DNA from: Pelecanus crispus
Lineage: Eukaryota > Chordata > Aves > Pelecaniformes > Pelecanidae
Length of the DNA stretch: 64,000 bases
Reading direction: 5' to 3'
Assembly (NCBI RefSeq): GCF_030463565.1
Contig: NC_134655.1
Coordinates: 2,120,372 to 2,184,371, forward strand
Part shown: positions 53,537 to 64,000 of the stretch, one piece after another
Layout: each line of letters opens with the position of its first letter
How positions within the stretch are numbered: position 1 is the first letter of the stretch
Position numbers and translations under genes: made by a program
Notes under the pieces: generated by a model
What the model was told of the DNA's origin: nothing
What the model saw: only the letters and a program-made list of their open reading frames with translations
The model's database searches: none

Positions 53537-56273
53537 TTCCTTTGGGATCTTTTAAAATCAACATGTTGTTAAGTAATCAGATACAGTCATATTCTGAGGA
53601 GACTGGGACCTTCCCTATGGTTAAGTAAAATTAGTTGATTCAAACCGGGAGCTCTTCTTTACTGGATTGTGGCAGTGATAGGACAGCCATGGGTACTTCA
53701 TTTCTCTTGTTTCTTCGTTTTCTGAAAAGGGAAAGCAGGATTATATTTGTTTGCCTCACATTAGCAGAGAGTAAGCCCCCTGAAGCTGTAACACAGCGCA
53801 TGTATGAAACTCGTGCCTGCACAGAGAGCCAGCAAAAGCCCTGTGCCTTGTCTCAGCCCTGGAGCGTGGCATTCTTCCGATAGCGTGGGCATGCCCTGGA
53901 GAGTTTCTTGGCTCGTGGAGGAATGGTGTGATAACGCAGAAGTGGGGTGGGTTATCCCACACCGCCCTGGGGTCTAGCTCCTCCGATGCACGCCCTCAAA
54001 TTGCCTGGGAGGGACCGATCCTCCCGGCAACCCAGCTTGCGTCCCGGACAAGCTCAATGCCACGAACGGGGAGAGTGGGGCGCAGAGAGCGTGTCCCACC
54101 ACCAGATGATTCTGCACTGGGGCTGTGCAGAAAGCCCAGGCTGCCGTGGTTGCCTGCTTGAAATACAAATAGTTTCTGCTCCAGTAATTCTGGCTTTGGG
54201 ATTGGGGCTGAGATGAGCAAAGCCTGAGATGGGAAGAGCAAATAATCTTTGGGGAATGTCATGTCATGACAATATCAGACACAGGGAAAAGCCGGACACC
54301 TGCGTGTTGGGATATCGTCAGGGTCAGCTATGAATGAGAGAAACTGAGAAGCCAGCCGGGGAGCTTCAGCTGGGCCCATTAATCAGGCGGTGAGTTGTCC
54401 TCGTGCACTTGGTCGGAGTTTGACAGCGCTCGCAATTAGATTGCGAGTCTGAAACTGAAGCTAGAAAATGACAGAGTGGACTAATACTCCCAGTGAAATC
54501 AGGCTCATCATTGGCTGGATCAGGAGTCTCTTGGGCACTCTGATTAGAATTTAATATGTAGAAAATACTGTTTAAATCAATTGAACCATTTACGGAGTAA
54601 GGCAAAACTCAGAAAGGACCAGGAATCCCAATGAAAACAAATACACTAGCTTCATCTAACAGTGGGGCTTTATATTACCTTTTTTTTTTTTCTTCCTCTT
54701 CACTAATACCGTACTTGTAGAGCTCTGGATCTTCCCTGTACCAGGTCAGGACAACAGAGCTGAAACCAGAAACCTGACCACTCTCCCCCAAGTTAGTATG
54801 TGATATTTGACAAGAGTCTAGACTTGCATTCTGATTGAGCACTGCAAAGAGGTCATTGCAGCCCCAATATAATTGACAAACAATTAATTTCATAGTTAAT
54901 GCTATCCTATTATTATTTCACTGGCCAAATGCTTTGCTTCTGTTATTTTTTCTTCTAAGTTTTTGCCAGCTCTGCCACAGACATGGGCTAGGAGCCCAAA
55001 AAGTTCAGTCATGACTCTTTCTTCATTACTGCGTGAAAGAAAAATGCACATGGGGTTTTCTCTTCAAACAGAACATTAGAATTAGTGAATTAGCATTACG
55101 AAGATAAAACCCAGCTTGATTGGCACCGGCCCACTCCGCACGGAGGCAGGCATGGGGGTGTTTTCAGAGCCTGGCTCCCTTCAATTGCTTATTGTTTTGA
55201 GACTGGTTCATTTGAATTTTTCACAAAGCCACATCTGTTCACCTCTTAAAGATTTATTCCAGCTTAATATGAATTAAATATATGAAGGTCCTAAGTGCAG
55301 CTTGCTGGTGTCCTGAGCGTTCCTGCTGCAGAACTGAGCTGGAGTTAGAAGTGTAGGAACACGTTACGTGAGAAAGAGGAGACTCCGCTAACGGGTGGAC
55401 AGACGTTAGCCTCCCTTCTTTGCATGAGCATAATGGCTAGGAGATTATTAGGGGCTGTCTCTGAACCCTACACCACTCCCTACCTCTGCGGATCCTTTCT
55501 GACCATAGTGACTTACCTGTTTCCCTACAAGAACTCATGGACATTTTGAAGACCAGACTAATGTCTCTCTGGTGTAGCTCCATTTCTCCCTTACACAACC
55601 AGGCGCTCGCTTCATACAGATGGCCCCGCAAAGGAAGGCACAAGAAATTCTTCATTGTTTATCATGATGGATATGTCAGACATCCTCTAGTCTCCTTCAC
55701 TTTGTTGAAGGACCAGTCCTTATGTTCTGGAATTTGTAGAATTTTTTTTTTTTAACCTCAGCTGGAATTTTGACATAAGAATTGAATAAAAATTGAAAAT
55801 GCATCTCAAGATTTCACCCAAGAAAGGATGGCAAAATAGCAAGTAATATTCTGTTGTATATCATATTGTGATTGTTTCTTAATATTTATCCTGTTTGGAT
55901 CACATGGGGAAATGGATCTCATTCACAGCATTCACCCCTATTTTAGCTGTAACCAGTGCAATTCTTAGCAATAATCAATAAAGCCATTCCCCCCTGCAGC
56001 TGCCCAAGATCACAGTTTTTCTCATTAGTCAGCAATCAATATCAATCCTTAAGTTAATAATATATTATGGTAGCATTATGGCAGCTGGCCTTGTCTGTCT
56101 TTCCGATTGAAATGAACATTAAGGTTCCTTGGAATGGAAAAGAAGGCACAGGGCGGAAATCAATAGCATTGATTTCAGCATCACTTTTCAAAAAGACTGA
56201 TCATCATCTTTGCTGGTCCTGGCAGGAGGCTATTTTCACTCTTTGTTATTACACTCACAGGCCCATCCAGGGG

Positions 56274-56292
56274 AAAAAAAAAAAAAAAAAAA
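56274..56292 (+). repeat. Poly-A run
   Basis: Nineteen consecutive A inside the intron, with no recognised element attached. Confidence 0.9.
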
Positions 56293-56793
56293 TTGCTTTG
56301 ATTTGCTCACCTGAAGTCTGCAGTAAGAGTGAATGCCATGGGATAAATGCTCTGTGGCACTCTTGGAGTCACCTTATGGCTTGGAAGGCGCTCTCGCCTT
56401 GTGCCTGATCGATAAATAGGTTCATTTTAAAAAGTGGAAAAATCCAGGCCCAAAGACACAAGCTATAAAAATGTTCAGACTTTCTTTTAGGATGCTCTTT
56501 AGCTGAGCACCTTAAGACTTTACAGAGCAATATTCCTAGCTGTCGTACGTTGGGTTGGCAGAGGCTAGACTGTACTCATTGGGGCTACCCTGATGCAAAC
56601 AAGCTGAGGAGCTGGCTGGCTTCGCTGTCTCATACACAGGCGATTTCAGTTTCAAGCAAGCTGCTCTTTTGTGATGATCCAGAAAGACATTCCTGAGGGG
56701 CAAAAACACGGCATCATAGAACGGAGTGGCAAATCATACCTTCTTTTTACAGGGATGCTGAGATTATGCTGCTGTTAACAATAAGACTCCTGA

Positions 56794-56985
<192 letters not shown>

Positions 56986-58433
56986 TAAACGCTCAGCCTT
57001 GATTTAGGTGCTATAAACCTGGAAAAAGTAAATTTCATGCAGTTGTTGAATTATCCGAGACCATATAGTTCATTTCACACAACCTGTTCTTGGGATTAAG
57101 CTTGGGACAGAGAAGACACATTTACAGACGTTAGAGATAGTACTTAAGCTGTACAACATTAATGGTAGCCTGAAGAAAATCTAGGGTCCAGTTCCAATTT
57201 CATCAACAGAAATCTGGAGTAACTTTTGCAATTGCAATGCTGTTGTCCTGGCAGTAAGTGAGATTTTGGCTCAAACTCTATGTGCATTCTGGCTCTGTGC
57301 TTTGTCATTGAGGAAGAAGCAGGAAAAGAGATAGCAAAAAGCCCTAGAAATTGTGACAGGTTAAGAAAATGGAGAAAATTCTTCTGGTGGTTGCTTTATG
57401 ATTAGAAGCCAAAACGTTAAGCTGAAATTAGAGATGCTGTTTGCACATTTAAAATGAGTACCCACTTAAAGATATTTCTGAACCAACCCTATGTGTAGTG
57501 ATCGTATCATTGAGGAGCTGAGAAACACAGGCAAGGCAAAGTCAGCAGAGGGATTCCTGACTAGCAGGCCTTCAGTCTCCTACAGTTTTGCCATGCGTTT
57601 AAAAAAAAAAAGCCACACTAAAATTATGTTCTCCTTTTCTTTTTGTCCTTGATTTTTTAAAAACCATTGTATGAATGTAACCTGTAAATAGGGTTTTTGA
57701 AGCAGACAGAGGACAAGTTTTTGTAAATCCCTCTCTATGTTCTCATTGATCCGTGTGTTTAGCAAGTGGATACTTAGAGTGATGGAACAGCCTTTCTTCT
57801 TCCTCACAGTCGTGAAGATCTGGAATAACTCCACATTCAAGTCAATGGGATCATACTATGTAAATTGATATATGGGAAAGATGCATTAATCCTTTAATTA
57901 ATTTTTTTCCGGAAAAGAGCTAGGAAGGCTGGGACGAGAGGGAGAGAAATACAGGTGCCTCACCTTCTGATTGTGTATCCTCCTTGACTGAATTAGTTTC
58001 GTTGCTATAACGAAGGTTGGATTCAACCCTGGGTCTCTTGCTAGAACACACAAATTCAGCAATCACAGTTGGTTCTTACATTATGACTGCCTGTGAGAGC
58101 AGAGAATGCAGATGATTTGCTTGATTGTTTTATTGTTGTTTACTGCGAAGAAACCTCTGTCTCACTGAAACGCAGAATCATTTTCCGAATTAGAAAACTG
58201 CTCTCAAGGAGGCAAAGGACCGTCAGATATATCTTCAGCCTTCAGTATATTCCATGTGATGAGCTAATGTGTGTCATTTGTGAGAAATGCCAAGACCCTC
58301 ATTGTAAATAAATCTAGATTAAGGACGGATCAATTCCAAGTCAGTAAAATATTCGTGTATGAGTGGAAAGCCAAGGTGACCTCCGCCTAGGATCTGTGGA
58401 ATAGCAGTTTCTTTTTCTCTTCCATTAGCTCAG

Positions 58434-58530
58434 TTGATAATTCATTTTTATTTAGCCTTATGCTTGATAATTCATTCCTGCTTAGCTTTAGCCATATCCT
58501 TCATAATTCATTCCTACTTAGCAGTACCTA
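58434..58530 (+). repeat. Imperfect tandem repeat, three units
   Basis: Units built on TTGATAATTCATTCCTGC start at 58434, 58464 and about 58500, giving spacings of 30 and 36 bases. Each is followed by a TTAGC motif. No coding or known repeat identity. Confidence 0.75.
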
Positions 58531-60650
58531 TTCTTTATCTCCATCCTATTCTCAGGAACTTGCCAAATCATTCTTCCAACTATTCCAGATTTTAAGCACA
58601 ATATTGCAGCAACATCCTTCAGCTTCTCATCATATAGCAAAACCTGCTGTTGCTACGGCTCAGAGATCTGATGGGAATACAGCTACTGCCTCCATTCAAA
58701 GGAGAACACCCTTCTTGCCATTTTTATTCTGTATTTTGGATCAAGAAGAGTCATAGAGTTGTGATGAGTACACTAGAGGATGAGCGCTAGATGCAGCAGG
58801 GGACTTCACTGCTTGATTCTTTCCTCTAAAGCAACTTCTGAATCATCAGATCCAGCCCCCACTTCACAGATGTCCATGTAATGGCCAGAAGAATGCACAA
58901 AAAACCAAAATACCCAGAAGTTAACTATAGTATAATGCAGGAAGAGAGCGGGAGAAATCAAAAGCAGCACCAGATGCTTAGATCTGTCCTAGATCTGTGT
59001 AGATACTCTCTTTAGGCATTGCAAACCCAAGCTGCTGACCTCCAAAAACCCCACTCAGCTGATCTCTGTCTAGAGGACGTGTCTCCCAGGACACAGGCCA
59101 TTAGGGGTTGATTTCTCACCCAGCCTGTGGGGTTCAAGCTCTCATCTTCTACGCGTAGGCAGTTGTGGAGTAGAGGAGGACTTTCCTGGTACATCTCCCT
59201 AGCCTCTTCCAGTCTGTGGGGAACATGCCTTTATTGTCTGGGTCAGAGAGTAGGAGACCACGACTCCCAGTTCGTCTTCGGTGGAGGACACTCAGCTGAG
59301 AGAGTGACCTACTATCAGCTTTGTGCTTCTACAAATGCGTATCCAGTTTATATTAAGTGCTCACTGAAAGAGAGACAGGAGCCCGCAGCATTGCCCTCCC
59401 CTCTTTCTGTGGCCCTATTCCTACTCCAATGAGAGTCTGCACCCAAAAGCGCTCCCTTTCTGGCCCTCTGCGTGTCACAGCAGCTTCCTGAGCTCTCCGG
59501 CCGGCCCGGCAGTGCAAACGAGCAATAGCAGCATGGGCCCGGGGTGGACAGCACAGTCTTCCTTGAGATGATCTGCAAAAAACCCTACGTACAAGAAAGC
59601 AGGAACTAGGAGAAAAATTATCAGTTCAGGCTTCCCCCCCCACCCCCGAAATCCAGCCAGGGCACCAGATAGAGATAATCCCTAATTCCCACTGTGTGTT
59701 GCCCTTGGTGAATTATTTCAGCAGCAACCAAGGCTAAACGTTTAAGCCCGTTGAAATCTTTCATTTGGAGAAATGTCTGGTTTTCCTCAACATCCCTAGA
59801 CTAACGATGTTGACTCCCTGATTTGAAATTGCATTTTCCTTTCTAAATTTACCCATGTTTTGCGACGAGATGTTGGAAAAAGCTTTTTAAAGAAGAAGAA
59901 AAAATTCAAACCAAACAAAAAATATTTAGTGAGTGAATATTTGAAATCTCCTTGAAATATGCGAAGTGTATATACACATTTTCTTGCACAGAGAGGGTGT
60001 TATTGGGAATGTATACATATTGCTGATCCTAAAACAAATAGAAAAAGTCGGGGCCATGTCCCAGCTAATTTAAGGAGAAGGGATTTTACTGAATCCCATG
60101 GAGTTGTGCCTGTGTGTTTCAGGAATCATTTTCATCCCTCAAGATTTTCTGCATGGCCTTGTGAAGGTGAATTTTCAGGGTCAGCGTTTGAAAAATGTGA
60201 ATGCCCTCGAGTTAACCAAGGCCAGATTTTTGTCTCCAAGAGGTCACGTAAGCAGGGTCTGATGGTTTAAATTGCGAAGGGGACCAAGAAAGGGTGGCCT
60301 GGCTCTAGGGGCAGCTGATCCCCATGCTCTGGCAGGGCGTGAAGTCTTAAGGAATTATTGGCAGCTTTATACAAGTAATGACTGCGCAGAATCTTGAGGG
60401 GAGATTGAGATCTCACTGACTACTGTAAATGAGAAATAATCCCGGTCACTTTGAAATGGGTTCCTGTATAATTCGTAGGAATGCGGTCTTGCCCGAAAAG
60501 CCTGGATTGGACCGTTGCCATGGTATGACTCACTTCTTTAGTCTGTAACGTGAATTTCCAATATATAAACAGACCTAGAGAGGTGCTGCCCCTGCCTACA
60601 CCAAATTCTCCAGTGCCTTTTGTCCTTTCGGTTGTTAATGGCGCAGAGTG

Positions 60651-60765
60651 TAGGGCTTCCACCACCTCCTGCCGAGACCTTTCAATGCCTGAGAGCTCTC
60701 CTTGTTATGAAGTGTTTCCTGATGTTCAACCTCTATTTCCCTTCACTCAGCGTCATCCCCTTCCT
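60651..60765 (-). repeat. Divergent CR1 LINE coding-end fragment, inverted
   Basis: GGGCTTCCACCACCTCCTGC, then TTTCAATGCCTGAGAGCTCT, then TTTCCTGATGTTCAACCTC resembles the reverse complement of the end of CR1 ORF2 in an old subfamily. No 3' octamer tail is present. The match is from memory of avian CR1 patterns, not a computed alignment. Confidence 0.65.
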
Positions 60766-61049
60766 TGGAGTTAAAGACCTTCAGATCAAAACAGGGACAT
60801 TTAAAAGCAGGCAGGCAAAACGGGCACGCAAAGTTAGCCGGAGCGGGTTCAGAACAGCCTGCGAAGTCTCCTCTGGATCGGGCTTCAAAGAGGCCGGACG
60901 GAGCCCATCCTGGGCGGCCTTTGCAGGCGGCAGGCCCTTCTCGCGCTCCTGCCCTCGGAGAGAGTTACACATCTCAGAGGTTAATGGGTAATATCTGGAT
61001 ATATATACACATACAGTACTACAAAGAGATTATTTCCACAAAGCCCATC

Positions 61050-61430
61050 ATCGTTTCTAAGTCCTCGCAAGCCCCGGTTCGGGCAGCGCTGGATTTACAG
61101 GCGCCCAAAGGAGGCAGCGGGAGCGCAGGGCGGCACGTCCCTGCCTTCCTCCCGGCGTCCCAGTCGTCGCTGGGCGGCCGTCACGGGAGCGCGTCCACCC
61201 CTCTCCTGCCCTCCTCGGGGCTCCTGCCAGCCCACGGAGCCGTGAGCGTGCCGCAGGGCCCGGCTCGCCGCCGCCCCGCTCCTGGGCAGGATTTGCGCGC
61301 TTGCCGTTCGCTCGGGCACGACGGCGGTGCCCACCGCAGCCTCGAGTGCAGCTGCGCCCTTGCCGAGGGCCCGTGACGGACGGCGGGGAGAGGGAAGGCC
61401 GGTCTGCGCTGCGGCGCGCCTCGGAATTGC
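61050..61430. promoter_or_regulatory. CpG-island-like segment inside an ARHGEF9 intron
   Basis: This stretch is strongly GC-rich with a high density of CpG dinucleotides (roughly 50 by eye in under 400 bases, an estimate), unlike the AT-rich DNA on both sides. Such density usually marks an unmethylated promoter or enhancer. Open frames on both strands here reflect scarce stop codons. No first exon could be identified. Confidence 0.5.
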
Positions 61431-62070
61431 TCTGTTACACCTTTCCACACAGCTCTCGAACCACCTCAAAACAAAATGAGGCAGCGATCCCTGCAGCATT
61501 TCGGGCTCCCCCTCCGGCCCTCGTGGCAGCTGCCAGCAGCGTTTTCCTCCCTTCCAGCGCAGGTTTTTCCCAGAGGAGGGAGGCGATGTGGCACCCGTTC
61601 CCTGGGAGGGGATCCGTGGAGGCCCCCGAGCCGGTGGCGGGATGTTTGCCACAGGAGAGAGCCCTGCTCGTCAGCCCGGATTAGTTTTAACTTGCTATTT
61701 AAACAGATGACTTTGGTTTACGTAGATATTCAGATATTTCTACCAAAGATTCCCATGGGTTGCCGCTTTGGCAGGTTTCAAGAGTGTTAAATTTACATGA
61801 AGGGAAAAATATATATAATTGAGAAATATAATGAACACTGTCCTTTTAAATTTCTTCCCATTCTTGTTATTTACAAGGCCTTTAAATCAAGACCTGGTGC
61901 CCTTAATTATGTAATATACAACAGTTGGCCTCAGCCTAATATTACGTTATTGAATCCAAGAATGACATGAAAAAAAAGATGCATGCAACCACCGTACTGT
62001 TTTCAAAGTGAGGACAGCCTGATGAGAAATCCTCGTGGGAAAAAAATCGCATCAGGGACTGAAACAGATC

Positions 62071-62119
62071 CTTCTTTTTTTTCTTCTTCTTCTTTTTTTT
62101 TTTTTTTTTTCCTCCCCCC
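62071..62119. repeat. Polypyrimidine tract
   Basis: About 49 bases of almost pure C/T, including (TTC)n and a long T run, ending in a C run. Confidence 0.85.
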
Positions 62120-62603
62120 TAGCAACAGAAGGTATCAAAAAATGAGCCTGATGAAAAGGACAACATTCCTTTCGCTTTCCTTTTTCTGATCTTTCCGTAG
62201 CCCAGAGTGCTAATCAGCCTGTCAGTCTCTAATTAAAGAACAGCAGTGTCAGGCAGAAGAGAGCCCTGCTCGCTGAATGTTAACGAGTAAAGGGGATTTT
62301 GTGCCCAGCAGCGACAGCAAGGAGCCGTGTCAGGAGGTGGGCTCGGGCGCAGGGGAGCGGGCCCAGTGGGCTGATGAGCATTTCTGAGCCCGGGACGGCG
62401 GCTGCTCCGGGATTGCTCACGGGAAGAAGGAGCGGGGCAGACTGGGAGGCGTAACGTGCTGCAGCTCGCTGCGCCGTGCCTTCCTTGTAACGTTGGTGCT
62501 CCCAACAGCGTTTCTTCCGTGACGCTAGTAAAAACCCTTCAGTTCCTCCCAGTTCCTCGTTACAGAAAGCGGTGGTCACCTATAGCGTAGCTGGGGAGCT
62601 GAT

Positions 62604-62706
62604 GATTGGTTTAGTGTGGACTTGGCAGTGTAGGTTAATGGTTGGACTGGATGGTCTTAAAGGGCTTTTCCAACCTAAACGATTTGATGATTCTATGATT
62701 CTATGA
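62604..62706 (+). repeat. CR1 LINE 3' tail
   Basis: The copy starts GATTGGTTTAGTGTGG and ends ATTCTATGATTCTATGA, with the GGTTGGACTGGATGGTCTT block between. It is truncated at almost the same position as the copy at 39615. Low divergence suggests the same young subfamily. Confidence 0.93.
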
Positions 62707-62994
62707 CTTCTTCCTGTTGCAGCAGAAGAGCTGACCCTCTGCTGCACCAGTCAGGATTAGCCCCAGGACTTTCTGTGTCATTCTAGCGCTGGCAAGCTCG
62801 AGGGAGCATGAAGCACACGTCCAGCCTAGATCTGGGTGACCTTCTGCTCCCATTACTGCACGCTGAGCAGTAGGACTCTGCCTGGGACTGCATGACGAAA
62901 AGAGGAGTCGGCTTTCTGTTTCCTGCCCTTTGTATGGAGCAGGATGCACAGTGCAAACCCTTGATGCAGGCTGGAGAGGTCTGAGGGTTTTTTT

Positions 62995-63062
62995 CTTATA
63001 GGCTTATAGGATAACTCAGTTTGGAAGAGACCTCAGGAGGTCATCTGGTCGTCTCTTGGCCA
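62995..63062 (-). repeat. Old CR1 LINE 3'-end trace, inverted
   Basis: TTATAGGATAACTCAGTTTG, then GAAGAGACCTCAGGAGGTC, resembles the reverse complement of ancient avian CR1 tails, which read along the lines of an AACTCAGGTTGGAAGGGACC pattern. It is divergent and short. Confidence 0.55.
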
Positions 63063-64000
63063 TTTTGCTCTTGTGCTCTGCTGAAGTCAGTAGGATATCT
63101 GCCAGTTCAGAATAACTAAAAGTTCATTCTCTTCCTTTTTTAGCGGTATTCCTCCTAACTTACAGAAGGATATAGGTGATCCAGCCTCTCCAGGAGTTGC
63201 TTGGGAGAAAAAAATGGAAAAGAAAATTTTTTCCTGGCTTTGTATAGGATCGGAGGGATCCAGGCTTTAGAGAAGGACTGGCAGAGGCATTGCGGAAAGC
63301 CTGCCTCAAGTCAGGACCAAATATCGAGGCTTGCTGGGGCAGTCACGCTGGCAGTGGAGCAGAAAAGCAAATGCTTCCCTTCTTGCCTGCCACCCTGCAA
63401 CTGACCCCATGAGCCTCCCCAGTAGGGACGCTCCACCAGCAGAAGACAGTTCGTGCTGTTCAAAGAGGTGGTGTAACTGTGTCGGGGGAAAAAAAGAAGC
63501 CTTTCAAGGTTCATTGCATCTGCTCTAGGAGGTCTGGCAGCGCAACCACGCTGGCGTATTGCTATAGCAGCCGAGGGCTTGAGGAACATGGAGATATGCT
63601 GCTCTTGGGGGCTGAAGGCTGGCCAGCCGTGTGCTAGTCCAAAACTATTTGCAATATATATTTCTAAATTTGCTAAGCAGGCACTGGAGATCATCTATTT
63701 CTAGCCTATGGACTGTATATAGAAATTGTTTTCCCAACAAAAAAAAAGGCAATACAAATCCTATCATTTCAGATCTAAATTTTTTTGGTTTATATTGCTC
63801 GCAGGGACTACGCAGTTTGGATTCAGCTAATCAAGTAGAAGTGTTTACAGAGTCCTCTGTGTGTCCTCAGGCTTGAGACGCTACCACAGGAGTAAAAGAC
63901 AAAACTGGCTTTCTATTTTTAGCAGCCAGCCTCTTCTAGGCTCGCCCCCTCTCATAAAAGCTCCCATCCATAGGCTTGTATGAATCTTCTTCGTACAAGC

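Noticed and set aside
60514-60529. Second X-box-like GTTGCCATGG
   Set aside because: The right half (TATGAC) breaks the RFX consensus, unlike the perfect site at 8267.
60765-61652. Open frames of 185-203 residues on opposite strands
   Set aside because: They coincide with the CpG cluster and part of a CR1 fragment; Ala/Arg/Pro-rich, no family resemblance, no splice or start support.

Overview
This window is eukaryotic nuclear DNA, almost certainly from a bird. Its signature is repeated copies of the 3' end of CR1 LINEs, ending in the octamer-like ATTCTATG motif typical of birds and other sauropsids. It also holds split exons with canonical GT/AG borders inside long introns. I see no operons, bacterial genes, CRISPR arrays or viral genes.

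One gene is recognisable: ARHGEF9 (collybistin), a brain Cdc42/Rho-family guanine nucleotide exchange factor that helps gephyrin and GABA-A receptors gather at inhibitory synapses. Five consecutive coding exons lie on the + strand at 29016-29195, 42027-42218, 49431-49610, 52083-52315 and 56850-56979. Joined, they give 915 bases, or 305 uninterrupted codons: the SH3 domain, the SH3-DH linker, the whole DH domain and the start of the DH-PH linker. The first exon(s), the PH domain and the C-terminus are not visible, so they should lie outside the window or in a form I cannot recognise.

Layout: 1-29015 is non-coding (first intron and/or 5' flank), with CR1 fragments, simple repeats, CpG-rich patches near 16.8-17.0 and 17.6-17.8 kb, and a perfect RFX/X-box palindrome at 8267-8284. 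29016-56979 holds the five exons and four introns of about 12.8, 7.2, 2.5 and 4.5 kb. 56980-64000 is the start of the next intron, with a dense CpG cluster near 61.05-61.43 kb. About ten CR1 fragments lie on both strands, with weaker traces of ancient MIR-like and L3/CR1-like elements.

No undescribed system is evident. The points most worth checking are the symmetric SH3 exon and its upstream in-frame ATG, the intronic CpG cluster, the X-box palindrome, and a CR1 subfamily marked by a shared 25-base insertion. Apart from the exons, most open frames are chance frames in GC-rich or repeat DNA.
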